A program made the translations under genes and the position numbers. The notes beneath the pieces are model-generated. The model was given only the letters and a program-made list of their open reading frames with translations. It searched no databases and was not told the DNA's origin. From a virus: a stretch of DNA of 24,010 nt. Positions 7,706-17,703 of this stretch are shown here, in pieces; the stretch's first letter is position 1; each line of letters begins with the position of its first letter. The DNA lies in IMG/VR virus record IMGVR_UViG_3300035145_000988, positions 1 to 24,010 of that record; one strand, 5' to 3'.

Positions 7706-10700
7706 TTAGAAAGAGGCAACTGCACGAATATCTTGGACCTTTGGAGCATACGCGGGATCTACAGTCATCATTACAATCTTGACTGCAAAAGAGGCAAACT
7801 CTGGTAGATCAGATACACTGTACTTGAGTTCTTGATAAGAAGATTGCTTTTCAGTAACACTAGAAATATTATTTTCACTGGTTGCAATTTCAAGAACATC
7901 AGGAGAACCATCTGTATTGAAGTATTCCCAATCGATATCTTCAAAGTTTTCTTGACTGGATGCCTTCTTAAATCTGTAAAGAACTTTTACATTTGCAATA
8001 TCTTTGACATTGGCAGTTAGTCTTACATCAATAGAAGTTCCAGGATTAGAAATACCAACTTCCTTAGTTACATACTTAGCAATAGAAGAACTATTCTTAG
8101 ATGTATCTTCTGCAACAAAGTCAATACCGTTTGTGTATTCAATCGATCCAACTTCTAGATAACTTGCTTCTGTATCTTCTTGTGTAGGATATTTTACAAT
8201 ATCACCAACACGGAAGATATCTGGAGTTTGATTAGCAGTATCTGCTCCTCTGGCAAATGCAGCATTGCCAAGAATTTTTCCAGTAAAATCATCATTGATT
8301 GGTTGAATATCAGTTCTCAATGTCAACTCTTGAGATCTGCTATTCCAAAGGACTGATTTACCAGTAATAATATTGTCATATGTCTCTAGGATAACAGATG
8401 GATTACGTGCTACAATAGTTGCACCATCTGCGATATCAAAGAATAGTTCTGCAGGATTAGAATCTACAATTACCGAAGTCAATTGTGCTTGGTCACCAAG
8501 ACTAACTGTTTCACCTTGCTGGAAGAACTGCTGTGTCTTGACGCGAACATAAACAACAGAACCATTTACTCTTGCAATTGTTCCAGATGCCTTTGTTGTC
8601 TGACCTTTGATAACTTGACCTGTCTGAATTTCTGTTCCACCATTTCCAGAGAGTTGGAATTGATAAACTGGGAAGAACTTAATCTTCTGATCTTGTCTAC
8701 CAAATCTAGTCTCTTTACCAGCACCATTTTCAACTCTAGTAGTAGAAGTTTTAACTGATGCATTGGAAAGATCGAAAATTGGAGATAAGTTAGAAGCAGT
8801 AGAAGATAGTTGGATCTTATAGACCAAAGACTGATCAAGATTGTTTAGAGTCTCATTAATCTCAGATGCGACAATCTTTTGATTAGTAAAATACTGTGGT
8901 TCGTTTAAGAAAGTTTTTTCATAATCTGTTTGAGAATATGAAACATAGTTAGTAGTAGAACTATCTACAGGAACAATATTGGTTGTTTTAATGAAACTTT
9001 CTACTTTTGTACCAGTAAATGATAGATATCCAACTAAAGGATATAAAGTTTCAAACTTTCTATTATGAGTACCATATACAACAGAACCACCACCAAACGA
9101 ATTACTAGAAGCGTTAGTTATAGATGTAATATTATAAGTATCAACACCACTATTAGAAATTTGGAATAGAGTGCTATTCAGAATATCTGCTGTTACACCA
9201 CCAGTTTCCTGTGCAGTTCTGTAGAAGACATAGGATTTACCACTGTCTTCAAAACCATGATCTCTATGATTTGCTTTTACAATCTTATTGTTATTCTTGA
9301 ATAGTTTGGAAGTAGCATTTGTAGCAGCACTTGCATTTGTCTCGAATGGATTTTCCTGTAATAGTTCATATCCAAGATTATCATTCTTGAGTAGAAGATT
9401 TGCAGTTCTAGAAATATCAAACTCTGCACGATATAGAGTAAACTTCAAGTCTTCTGCATTGTCTTCTTGCCAACTCTCAGTGTTCTGAGACTTGTAGAGA
9501 GAACCTAGAGATGCTTGAGTTGTAATAACTGTGCTAGTAGAGATGTCAGTCTCACCCAAGAGAGAAGACCACAACTCATAATCAGTGGAATCTGTTTCCA
9601 CAACTAGAGCATACTCAGTATCATTTTGTAGATATACAGGATAATCAAAAGCAAAGTGTGTTGGAGTTGTAGATTCTGTAACTCCCTCTACGTCAATTGA
9701 AACACCCATTCTTACTGCAGGTGTATCAATATCAATAATGGTTTGAATTTCGCATCCACCTGCACCATTACCAATACCTTTGACAACAACGGAAGGTGCC
9801 TCTGTATATCCAAAACCACTCAGAGAAATTTCTGCATTGTAAATCTTACCACCAGAAACTTCTACAGCAGCAGTAGCAGTAGATCCACCTGGCAATTGTG
9901 GACTTTCAATAGTTAGAATTGCACTATCATAATTTAGACCAGGGTTAGTAACTCTAATACCAGAAAGTTTACCACTGTCCTTTGCAATAGTAAGTTTTAA
10001 ATTAGTTCCACCTGTATCATTAGCAAGAGTTAGAGAAGGAATTTCTAGATCTTCATTTTGTACAAAAGATTTACCATTGTGATTACCAAGTACAATAGTG
10101 TATACTTGCTCATTTGTAAGACTATACTTACCAGATGCAGTAGCAACTAGTTCTACATTGTTCTTATCGAAGATTTGTAGAATAGGACCAGATGCAGCAG
10201 ATGTAACACCTGTTACATTTTCATTTTTATAAACAGCAACATCACCATTTGTATAACACTTGAGGAAGGTATTTGGTGATAGTGTTTTTTCAGATCCAGG
10301 AACAATATTCTTTCCTGGTTTTTCTGCATCTACATCAGTAATGTATGCCTTGACTGGAATGTATGGGTCTTTCTTATTGAAGAAGAGATCTACACCAGTA
10401 ACGAAACATCCACCCTCTTGGTTTTCAACCTTAAACATTTGAGCAAGAGGATTAGGTCTTATTGGATTGTCAGTATTGCTCTCTACAGTTTGTACACCTT
10501 CATTGGATTTGAAAGTAGATGGTTTTGTAGATACAATACTAGATGGATTTTCTGGTAAGATACCAGTTGCATAATACTTAACTTCAGTGTAGTTAACACT
10601 AGCATCATTTTTACTCTCGTTTGTAGCACTAGAAGTAAATCTGAATGTTAGATCTCCAGTAGAAACATTAATTTGTTCAGAACTTGTATCGTATGATAGT

Positions 10701-13700
10701 GTATCAACATCTCCATTCCATACTGCATTTTCAGTAGGTGCATATCCACCAGGAAGAATAATTAAACCAGATGCGTTACCATATTCATCAGTAGTAATAC
10801 CACCATTAAATGCAGATAGAGAGTTACCAGCGATACCTGTAAATCTCAAATCAGGGTTAACCCAACGATCAATATTTCTACCCTCAAGGAAGACATACAT
10901 CTTCGTATTAGGTTTCATTCTTCTAATGACATACTTAATAGGAAGACTTCTAGCAAAGAATGATAGAGAGTTGGAAACAACATTTCCTCTCACAGTCTTA
11001 GTCTGTACACCCTTGCCAACATCATTATTCTGTGGACTGATGTTAGAAGAACTTGCAACAGAAGCAGATGTAACAGTTGCAATTGCTTGCTGTGTATTTA
11101 CTTCACCAAGAGAATTGATAGAAGCAAATGCTGGTGCTGCACCAACCCAGTTAATGATGAAAGAGTTATGGATACTAGAGAAAGATTCTTTAGTGTTATC
11201 CTTTGCAAGGAAGATAGTGTATAGGTTTGTATTTGTATCTACAACTAATGGTTCTTCATGTTGATCATACCATTGGTCGATAGATGGGGAAAGTTCACCA
11301 TCACCAACATACTGCACAACAACAAATGGATTTGGATTGATCTTCTTAGATGCAGCACTATTTCCTAGTAAAGAAAGTGGTGTGTATGGCAATGTCACCA
11401 TGTGTCCACTCTTCTTATAACCTGCAACAGATCTTTGGTCTTCTCTTACATTGACTTCTACAAGATCAATGCTATCTTCTCTAGATTGAGGACGCAAAAC
11501 AGACTGTTGTGGATCAATAGCACAACGATAATCAAGAGAGGTTAGGTTACCAACGCTATGTGCCTCAAAATTGTCAACAAAGAAACCAGACTTAAATCTG
11601 TCCATGCCAACACTGTCTCTAACTTGCATGTTGAGAGCTTGTTGCTCAAGGATGCTAAGTGTGGTATAATATTCAAGACGCTCAATACGCTTCTCCAGCT
11701 TGCCGATATCCCTCATCGTGTAGCGTCTATTATCCACTGGGGTAATCCTTACATCCTTGCTTGTCCTTGTATAAGCAGGGATGTAAGCGTAAAACAGTGC
11801 AATAGCATCATCAATTGGTTCTGGTTTTACAGGGTTTAGTGAAGAATTACCTTCTTTGACGATAAACTCACCCTTCTTGTTAAGGAACACACCATCAATA
11901 CGATCTAGATACTCTTTCTGACTAAACGAGAATGTATATTCTAGACCATTATCAGATGCTGGACTGCTAGCAATAACAGCACCAGAACCAGAGAAAGATC
12001 CTTCGGTTACTTCTAGTAAAGACTTATCAAGATAACCTGGGATGATAGCATTGTTATCAACCTTTGGACGGAAGTCAATTACATTCTTAAGTTCTAGATT
12101 GCCTAGTACAGGAGAGTTAAATCCTGGAATTTCATCTTCTCCAACACCTGCTTCATGCAAGTAACTGTCAATAGTACAGAAATCACCTTGAGAATGTACA
12201 AAGAAATCAAATGCAATTACTAGTTGTCCAGTAGAAGATTCAAATCCTGGTTTTAGAACTAGTCTGGATACATCATATAATGTATCTCTTTGACCATCAT
12301 CGAAAGTATAGCGATCAGTAACATCTATACCAGATACTAGATTACCAGCAGTATCAACTTCAGGTGGTTGTGATGGTGTTCCCTCATAAACATATCTGAG
12401 TTTAAATACATCAGAGTAAGAAATTAGTTCGATAACATCACTATCATAATCATTACCTCTTAGAGGAATAACACGGTCACCAGATGCAGTAACAACAATT
12501 CTCTTGTTTCTTACAGCAGTCTTAAGTCTTGGTTTTGCGTTAGATACTTCTAGAGTTGCAGTCAACTTAAGTTTAGGGAATGTTCCATTTGAAGGAACAG
12601 TTCCAAAATATCCTTCAGGGACATTTAGATTAATACTACCAGAAGTAAGACCACTAGCAGTATCTGTAGCAGAAGAGATAGAAACAGAATCTGCAGGAAT
12701 GTAAACGATATCACCCTTTGCAATGTTAGGTGCATCACCTGGGTCAAGTACAGTGATGATATAATTTTCTTCTGTGTAAGCAGCAAATCTTTGTGTTCCG
12801 AATGGTAACTGAGCAGCAAAAGTGATAAGTCCATCACCAGAAGCGGCAGTAGTTACAAAATCTCTACGGAAATAGTATTTGATCTTAGTATCATCACCAC
12901 CAGCAGAAATTTGTACTACTTGCTTACTACCAGTTGGGTAAAGTAGAGTTCCACCATTAGTGTTTTCTGCTTTTGGACGTAAACGTACAATGCTTGTGTT
13001 AACAACATTACCTGGCAATGCTTGATCTAGATAAATTCTGGTCTTATCGACACCCTCTGCTTGAGTAGCATATTCTACTGTAGTACGAATAATGTTATTA
13101 TCTTCATCAGAGAATTGAATTAAGTCTCCTTGCTGTAGGAAACCAGCAGCATCAGCACTGAAACTTGTAGATTCTACAAATGTTGTTCCCTTTCTACCAA
13201 AGAAAGTGAAACTTGTAACGTCAGTGAGATCTGCATATGACTGATTATCTACTACAACATCAGCACTAAATTTGTTAGCACCACCAGAACCATAAGAAGA
13301 ACCAATAGACTTAACATTCTGTGGACGATAAGTTGTTACAGCATCTCTAACCAATACTGCACGTACTGATGCTGCACCACCTGCAGATCCAGATCCAGTA
13401 ATAATAACTTCAGGTGGTTGAGTGTACTCAAGATTTCTTACAAAAGAAGCATTAACAATACCTACTTTATAAACAGATCCACCAGTGGTCTCTGCTAGAA
13501 TTTTAGAACTATCATAAGTTACACCATTGATCTGAACACCAGCACCAGTTGCATAACCAGCACCTCTATTGTTAACAATGAAGTGAGAAATTGTATTGTT
13601 CTTAGCAATCCTTACTGTATTATCATCTTCATCTCTGATAGATTCTCCTGGTAAGAAGTTACCAGATAAAGTCTTAACGAAGAGAATTCTGCCAGCAGAA

Positions 13701-15802
13701 TAAACACCAGATGCTGTTCCTTCGACAACACCATATGCACCACTTTCTAAACCAAATACATACTTACCTTCATCGTATCCAGTAGGAGCAGTTTCTAGAA
13801 TGATCTTGGTAAAGAACTGAGGATCAAAATATGATAATCCAAAGATAGAATTATATACTGATGTTCCACCTGCTAGACGACCTTTAGAAAGAATAACGTC
13901 AGAATCAGAATTGAAACCAGCACCTCTCTTTTTAAGGAAGAAGTTGTTTGGTTTTACTTTACCAATCAAAGGAGTAAATGTATTTCTGTAATCCTTTACT
14001 TCTGCCCAATATGACGTAACTGCACTAGTAGATTCTGCGTCAGTTCTGGAAATGTATAGTTTTCTAATTTTATCTGCAATACCATCATCATACTCAATCA
14101 AGAGTTGATCTAATTCATTCTTTTTACCTACAACAGTAATTTCAAGGAACTGTGTTGATTCATTAGTATCAATAGAAGGTCTGTTGATAGTAGCAAAAGA
14201 TACAGCAGTTAGAGTTCCAACATCTGTAGCAGTTCCCTCTGCACTATAAGATCTGATATAGTATAGAGTTCCATACTTGCTCTCAAAGTTAGCATCTGTA
14301 ATATCTGCTAGATTTGGTTGACCATTAAGACCGTTTACCTTAAGGGTAAGAGTTTTAATACCATCATCTGCTGTGAGGTTAAGTCCTCTTCTTACGATAG
14401 TTTGTCTGTGTTCTGTGGTTGCCTCAGTTCCATTTACACCAATAGATGCATCATTAAAAGATCCATAGAGAAACACATCAGGATATGCTGTTAATTCAGC
14501 ACCTTCTTTGTTTAGAGGAACACTACCATATACGTTAGTAACATTAAGAGTAGGAAGTCTCTTTGATTTTACAGTTACATTTTCACTGGTTAGACTTTCT
14601 CTTGCTTTGTTAATTTCAAGATATTTGATTTCTTTGTTTACAATCTCATATCCTCTAACATATGCCTTACCAGGACCAATGCTAGCGATCATTTTTCTAG
14701 CAGCTACGCCTTGGTCATATCCATTATAGAGACCAAATTCATCTGCAGCGTAGATACCTCTGTTACCATCTTTCTGCGCCCACTCACGCATGTTGATGTC
14801 AAAGTTGGTGACAACATAATCACCACTCTCATCATATGTTCTGCGTGCTAGAGTTTGCTCTAGTACACTAAAATCTGTAGTGGTAATCTTTCTTTGTACA
14901 ACACCTCTCTTAACAGTAAGGAGTTGAATAAAATTCTTATCAGTAATTGCATCTAGAGCAAACTCTTTCATCTCTAGACTGATCTGCAGTCTGTGAGCTC
15001 CAGGTGCAGTGTAGTTAGAACTGCCAATAGCATTATCATAAAGAGACGCATCAGTCTCAGGAGTTGCAATCGCTTCCTTAATTGTAAATCCTACTTTTGC
15101 AGATGGTTTGTCATAATACTCTTCGATAACGAGGAGTTGCTCATCATTACGAACAAAATAACCATTAACAAAATAGATACCTTCTTCTACCTTGACAGCA
15201 GAACCATAACCCATTGCTGGACTGTCAAGAGATGTTACTTCACCTGTGTCAGGATTAGTAACAGAAATACTAGTAGGAAGTACGCTACCATCTGTTCCAA
15301 CAACTAGTAGAGGAGTGTTTACACCATCGACAACTTCTAATGTCTCACCTTGGCGGAATGTTGGTTCAGTGTTAGAGTTACCACTATTGAGATAACTTAC
15401 AAATAATGTGTCTGCATTGGTTTCAGTTGCATTTCTCGTAGAGAGAACAGTTCCTAGAACACCAGAGGTTAGACCTCTTAACTGTTGACCTACCAACTGA
15501 GTAATGTCATACTTTTTATAAACAATATCGTCTCCCTCTGAGATAGCAACCTCTGAGACAGACGATAGTTTAACGTAATCTAATTTTGTGTTGAGACCTA
15601 CCTCACCAGGAATTACCTGTTCACCCTGCTTAAAAGCATACTTTCCAAAACTCTCAATCTGGTTCTGGAGAATGGATTGAACTTGCGTTAGTTCCCTACC
15701 TTGAATAGAGTATCCAGGACGGAATAGAATCTTATAAAAATTCTTACTCGCGTCAAAGTCCTCGTAATAAGGATTTACATTTAGGTTAGTCTTCTGAGGC
15801 AT
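7706..15802 (-). CDS. Giant baseplate/tail structural protein (2,698 aa), DUF4815-like
   Basis: Its N-terminus has FDASKNFYKILFRPGYSIQ then RELTQVQSILQNQIE (about residues 15-50), a signature of large structural proteins of marine T4-like phages that resembles DUF4815 (family name from memory, not searched). Further landmarks are a predicted coiled coil, RDIGKLEKRIERLEYYTTL (about 1362-1380); VIRRMKPNTKMYVFLEGR (about 1625-1645); NPLAQMFKVENQEGG leading to VDLFF (about 1784-1810); PVYLQNDTEYALVVE (about 2053-2068); GSLYKSQNTESW (about 2100); and a C-terminal FAVKIVMMT...VQDIRAVASF. Between these lie GxGY repeats (coding near 13510-13575 and 9740-9960) and at least three GE...GxV modules. I see no catalytic motif or transmembrane segment. 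It lies between gp8 and the fibre-like genes, where T4 has gp9 and gp10, so a role as baseplate periphery or fibre connector is plausible but unproven. The length is exceptional for a baseplate component. Confidence 0.85.
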   Translation of the reverse strand: MPQKTNLNVNPYYEDFDASKNFYKILFRPGYSIQGRELTQVQSILQNQIESFGKYAFKQGEQVIPGEVGLNTKLDYVKLSSVSEVAISEGDDIVYKKYDITQLVGQQLRGLTSGVLGTVLSTRNATETNADTLFVSYLNSGNSNTEPTFRQGETLEVVDGVNTPLLVVGTDGSVLPTSISVTNPDTGEVTSLDSPAMGYGSAVKVEEGIYFVNGYFVRNDEQLLVIEEYYDKPSAKVGFTIKEAIATPETDASLYDNAIGSSNYTAPGAHRLQISLEMKEFALDAITDKNFIQLLTVKRGVVQRKITTTDFSVLEQTLARRTYDESGDYVVTNFDINMREWAQKDGNRGIYAADEFGLYNGYDQGVAARKMIASIGPGKAYVRGYEIVNKEIKYLEINKARESLTSENVTVKSKRLPTLNVTNVYGSVPLNKEGAELTAYPDVFLYGSFNDASIGVNGTEATTEHRQTIVRRGLNLTADDGIKTLTLKVNGLNGQPNLADITDANFESKYGTLYYIRSYSAEGTATDVGTLTAVSFATINRPSIDTNESTQFLEITVVGKKNELDQLLIEYDDGIADKIRKLYISRTDAESTSAVTSYWAEVKDYRNTFTPLIGKVKPNNFFLKKRGAGFNSDSDVILSKGRLAGGTSVYNSIFGLSYFDPQFFTKIILETAPTGYDEGKYVFGLESGAYGVVEGTASGVYSAGRILFVKTLSGNFLPGESIRDEDDNTVRIAKNNTISHFIVNNRGAGYATGAGVQINGVTYDSSKILAETTGGSVYKVGIVNASFVRNLEYTQPPEVIITGSGSAGGAASVRAVLVRDAVTTYRPQNVKSIGSSYGSGGANKFSADVVVDNQSYADLTDVTSFTFFGRKGTTFVESTSFSADAAGFLQQGDLIQFSDEDNNIIRTTVEYATQAEGVDKTRIYLDQALPGNVVNTSIVRLRPKAENTNGGTLLYPTGSKQVVQISAGGDDTKIKYYFRRDFVTTAASGDGLITFAAQLPFGTQRFAAYTEENYIITVLDPGDAPNIAKGDIVYIPADSVSISSATDTASGLTSGSINLNVPEGYFGTVPSNGTFPKLKLTATLEVSNAKPRLKTAVRNKRIVVTASGDRVIPLRGNDYDSDVIELISYSDVFKLRYVYEGTPSQPPEVDTAGNLVSGIDVTDRYTFDDGQRDTLYDVSRLVLKPGFESSTGQLVIAFDFFVHSQGDFCTIDSYLHEAGVGEDEIPGFNSPVLGNLELKNVIDFRPKVDNNAIIPGYLDKSLLEVTEGSFSGSGAVIASSPASDNGLEYTFSFSQKEYLDRIDGVFLNKKGEFIVKEGNSSLNPVKPEPIDDAIALFYAYIPAYTRTSKDVRITPVDNRRYTMRDIGKLEKRIERLEYYTTLSILEQQALNMQVRDSVGMDRFKSGFFVDNFEAHSVGNLTSLDYRCAIDPQQSVLRPQSREDSIDLVEVNVREDQRSVAGYKKSGHMVTLPYTPLSLLGNSAASKKINPNPFVVVQYVGDGELSPSIDQWYDQHEEPLVVDTNTNLYTIFLAKDNTKESFSSIHNSFIINWVGAAPAFASINSLGEVNTQQAIATVTSASVASSSNISPQNNDVGKGVQTKTVRGNVVSNSLSFFARSLPIKYVIRRMKPNTKMYVFLEGRNIDRWVNPDLRFTGIAGNSLSAFNGGITTDEYGNASGLIILPGGYAPTENAVWNGDVDTLSYDTSSEQINVSTGDLTFRFTSSATNESKNDASVNYTEVKYYATGILPENPSSIVSTKPSTFKSNEGVQTVESNTDNPIRPNPLAQMFKVENQEGGCFVTGVDLFFNKKDPYIPVKAYITDVDAEKPGKNIVPGSEKTLSPNTFLKCYTNGDVAVYKNENVTGVTSAASGPILQIFDKNNVELVATASGKYSLTNEQVYTIVLGNHNGKSFVQNEDLEIPSLTLANDTGGTNLKLTIAKDSGKLSGIRVTNPGLNYDSAILTIESPQLPGGSTATAAVEVSGGKIYNAEISLSGFGYTEAPSVVVKGIGNGAGGCEIQTIIDIDTPAVRMGVSIDVEGVTESTTPTHFAFDYPVYLQNDTEYALVVETDSTDYELWSSLLGETDISTSTVITTQASLGSLYKSQNTESWQEDNAEDLKFTLYRAEFDISRTANLLLKNDNLGYELLQENPFETNASAATNATSKLFKNNNKIVKANHRDHGFEDSGKSYVFYRTAQETGGVTADILNSTLFQISNSGVDTYNITSITNASSNSFGGGSVVYGTHNRKFETLYPLVGYLSFTGTKVESFIKTTNIVPVDSSTTNYVSYSQTDYEKTFLNEPQYFTNQKIVASEINETLNNLDQSLVYKIQLSSTASNLSPIFDLSNASVKTSTTRVENGAGKETRFGRQDQKIKFFPVYQFQLSGNGGTEIQTGQVIKGQTTKASGTIARVNGSVVYVRVKTQQFFQQGETVSLGDQAQLTSVIVDSNPAELFFDIADGATIVARNPSVILETYDNIITGKSVLWNSRSQELTLRTDIQPINDDFTGKILGNAAFARGADTANQTPDIFRVGDIVKYPTQEDTEASYLEVGSIEYTNGIDFVAEDTSKNSSSIAKYVTKEVGISNPGTSIDVRLTANVKDIANVKVLYRFKKASSQENFEDIDWEYFNTDGSPDVLEIATSENNISSVTEKQSSYQELKYSVSDLPEFASFAVKIVMMTVDPAYAPKVQDIRAVASF

Positions 15803-15806
15803 CTTG

Positions 15807-15810
15807 CTCC
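15807..15810 (-). promoter_or_regulatory. Strong ribosome binding site of the 2,698-residue gene
   Basis: The minus strand reads GGCGGAGCAAGATG: a GGAG core 4 nt before the ATG. It is the clearest Shine-Dalgarno in the window and fixes the start at 15802. The other starts have weaker sites. Confidence 0.75.
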
Positions 15811-15813
15811 GCC

Positions 15814-15841
15814 AAATACTAGTATCTAGTCCCTAGTATTT
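15814..15841. repeat. Perfect 9-bp inverted repeat with three ACTAG copies in the gp8-2698 gap
   Basis: The arms are AAATACTAG (15814-15822) and CTAGTATTT (15833-15841), separated by a 10-nt loop that holds a further ACTAG. One arm contains most of the CTAAATA box, and the other ends just before the ribosome binding site. On the minus strand no T-run follows the hairpin, so it does not look like an intrinsic terminator. It could be an RNA hairpin near the transcript start or an operator-like palindrome. Confidence 0.6.
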
Positions 15842-15843
15842 AG
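15837..15843 (-). promoter_or_regulatory. Late-promoter-like box CTAAATA before the 2,698-residue gene
   Basis: The minus strand reads CGCTAAATACTAGG just after the gp8 stop codon. CTAAATA differs from the T4 late box TATAAATA only at its 5' end, and the same heptamer occurs before the gene at 1819. It ends 34 nt before the ATG at 15802. Its position and its recurrence in intergenic gaps support a late promoter; activity is inferred. Confidence 0.55.
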
Positions 15844-15851
15844 CGAAGTAA

Positions 15852-17666
15852 TTAGAACTCAATAACTAGTTTGATATCTTCGATCTGGTCAGCAGCACGA
15901 GTGATCAGACGACGGTTCTCAACGTAGATAACGTCACCAGAGTTGTTCTCGACTTCTGGAGCAGCAAGACCACTAGAGAATGTTACGCCAAGTAGTGTAG
16001 AAGCATAAGAAGTATCTACGTTACCAGAAGCAGCGGAACTTTCTCCAGTAATTGCATTAGAACCATTGCTCTCGAATGCTCTTACTACACCTTGATCAGT
16101 GTGTGCATCGTTTGTTTGGATATACTTAAGTACACCAGCAGTTGTAGAACCACTATCCAAAGTCCAGGAAACAACTGTACCGTATGCAGTACCACCAGTT
16201 ACAGTCTGAACAATCTTCTCGTCAGTGTTGTAATCTGCGGTAGCACCAGTAATCTTGATAGACTTTAGACCAGAGAGGGTATCTGCAGTAGCAAATGTTG
16301 TTGTACCCCACTCAAGTGGATCAGCAATAATACCAATACGACGGAAATCGTTATCAACAGGGAAGTCACCAGAACCTTCAGCGTAGGTTAGGCGAATGTT
16401 TGTCATTACGCGCTTACCGTTAAGTTCTGTTTCATGATCAGAACCATGACCGCCCTCGGGAGGTAGGATTGCTTCAATAGCACCAGTTGCACCAGAACCA
16501 GTCGCAACTGCGCTGCTTAGACCAGTGTCAGAGAAGAGGTTGCCATTACCAAGAAGAATATTAGCATAAGTGTAACCTGATCCTCTTGCTTGTACACTTG
16601 CAGAAGTGATTGTACCAGAACCGTTAGTTACTAGTTGTACTACACCACCAGTTCCGTCTCCCTTGATGCTTGTATAAAGGGTTTGGGAAGCAGGTAGACC
16701 AGCACCAGCATCTTCTACTAGTACAGCGTCGATAGCGCCTGCAACAGCAGCAGAAACAACACCAGTTCTAGATGCGTTAGCAGGAAGAACGATTGGCATG
16801 AAGTCGGAAGATAGGAACTTCAGAACATCATCAGTTGGGATGGTGTACATATACTTCCAGATGTAACCAGCACCAGTTGTCTCAGTATAGAGACCAGTTG
16901 CAGAATCATAGTTAGCACCTGCTACAGATGGTTCCTCAGTCGCGTTCTGTCCAGTAGCGTTAGAAGGATCCTCACCATTGTAGAGGCACTTAAATACTTC
17001 GTAAGAAGAGTTCATTACATAGAACTTAGCGTCAGCAATGCTGTTAGCGCCAGTTGCGGTTTGCTTACCAATTTGACCACCGCCACCAGGAGTAGCAGAG
17101 TAGTCAGGTTTCCACATGTCGTACTTAGGGTTAGCAACTAGGTCCCAGTTGTAACGACGGATAACAGTTCTTGCATAAGAATCAGTAATACGCTTTGCAG
17201 CGATTAGTTCGTCATACAGAGCAATCTTCTCAGACTGGTTGTCAAGAGGAAGAGGTGGAATGTTCTCGTCTGCATAACGATAAACGCCAGACTTAGCAGT
17301 AGCACCTGTGTCAGATCCACCAGCACCACCAGTACGGCACTTAAGGTCGGTTCCTAGAGCAGGAGCAGAGTTAATACCATTGCTGCCAAAAACGTCGGTT
17401 AGAAGGAGGGCACTATCATAAACTGCAGCAATCGTGGCACGGAAGGTGGTGGAACCGTATGTTCCTACATACACCTCGTTACCAACTGTAAATGCGGTTG
17501 CGTTCTTGGAGTAGATTTCAAGATATGCTCTCCAAGGTTGCGGACGACCCACAAAGAAGTACATTCTAGAACGCTCTGCGCTCGTATCAGTCGCGCCCTC
17601 TGTGAGGGATTCTAGGAATTGTTTCGCGTTAAAGATACGAAACTTATCAGAAATAATAGCAGCCAT
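15852..17666 (-). CDS. 8: Baseplate wedge protein gp8 homologue, expanded
   Basis: This 604-residue protein matches T4 gp8 (334 residues) in order from end to end. The matches are SDKFRIFNAKQFLESL near the N-terminus (T4 TSKFRTEKMLNFYNSI), RMYFFVGRPQPW at about 34-45 (T4 TIFITFGRSEPW), YEVFKCL then GYIWKYMYTIP at about 218-275 (T4 GYVWEYLFEIP), FRRIGIIADPLEWG at about 444-457 (T4 FRQISIITNPLEA), and the C-terminus GDVIYVENRRLITRAADQ (T4 GEMIYMENRPPIIMAMDQ). In T4, gp8 dimers form part of each baseplate wedge with gp7 and gp10. The additional length lies mainly in two insertions: GxGY-type repeats at about 305-390, and a GE...GxV module at about 470-560, between the last two conserved blocks. 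The Shine-Dalgarno is weak (GGATAAAG), but the start agrees with the family N-terminus. It lies 58 bp after the gp7-like gene, behind a tandem late promoter. Confidence 0.93.
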   Translation of the reverse strand: MAAIISDKFRIFNAKQFLESLTEGATDTSAERSRMYFFVGRPQPWRAYLEIYSKNATAFTVGNEVYVGTYGSTTFRATIAAVYDSALLLTDVFGSNGINSAPALGTDLKCRTGGAGGSDTGATAKSGVYRYADENIPPLPLDNQSEKIALYDELIAAKRITDSYARTVIRRYNWDLVANPKYDMWKPDYSATPGGGGQIGKQTATGANSIADAKFYVMNSSYEVFKCLYNGEDPSNATGQNATEEPSVAGANYDSATGLYTETTGAGYIWKYMYTIPTDDVLKFLSSDFMPIVLPANASRTGVVSAAVAGAIDAVLVEDAGAGLPASQTLYTSIKGDGTGGVVQLVTNGSGTITSASVQARGSGYTYANILLGNGNLFSDTGLSSAVATGSGATGAIEAILPPEGGHGSDHETELNGKRVMTNIRLTYAEGSGDFPVDNDFRRIGIIADPLEWGTTTFATADTLSGLKSIKITGATADYNTDEKIVQTVTGGTAYGTVVSWTLDSGSTTAGVLKYIQTNDAHTDQGVVRAFESNGSNAITGESSAASGNVDTSYASTLLGVTFSSGLAAPEVENNSGDVIYVENRRLITRAADQIEDIKLVIEF

Positions 17667-17703
17667 GGGTTTCTTTATCCGACGTTGTGATTTGTGCCTG
17701 AGT

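Noticed and set aside
15814-15841. Inverted repeat as a rho-independent terminator after gp8
   Set aside because: The stem is AT-rich and no T-run follows on the minus strand; the sequence leads straight into a ribosome binding site.
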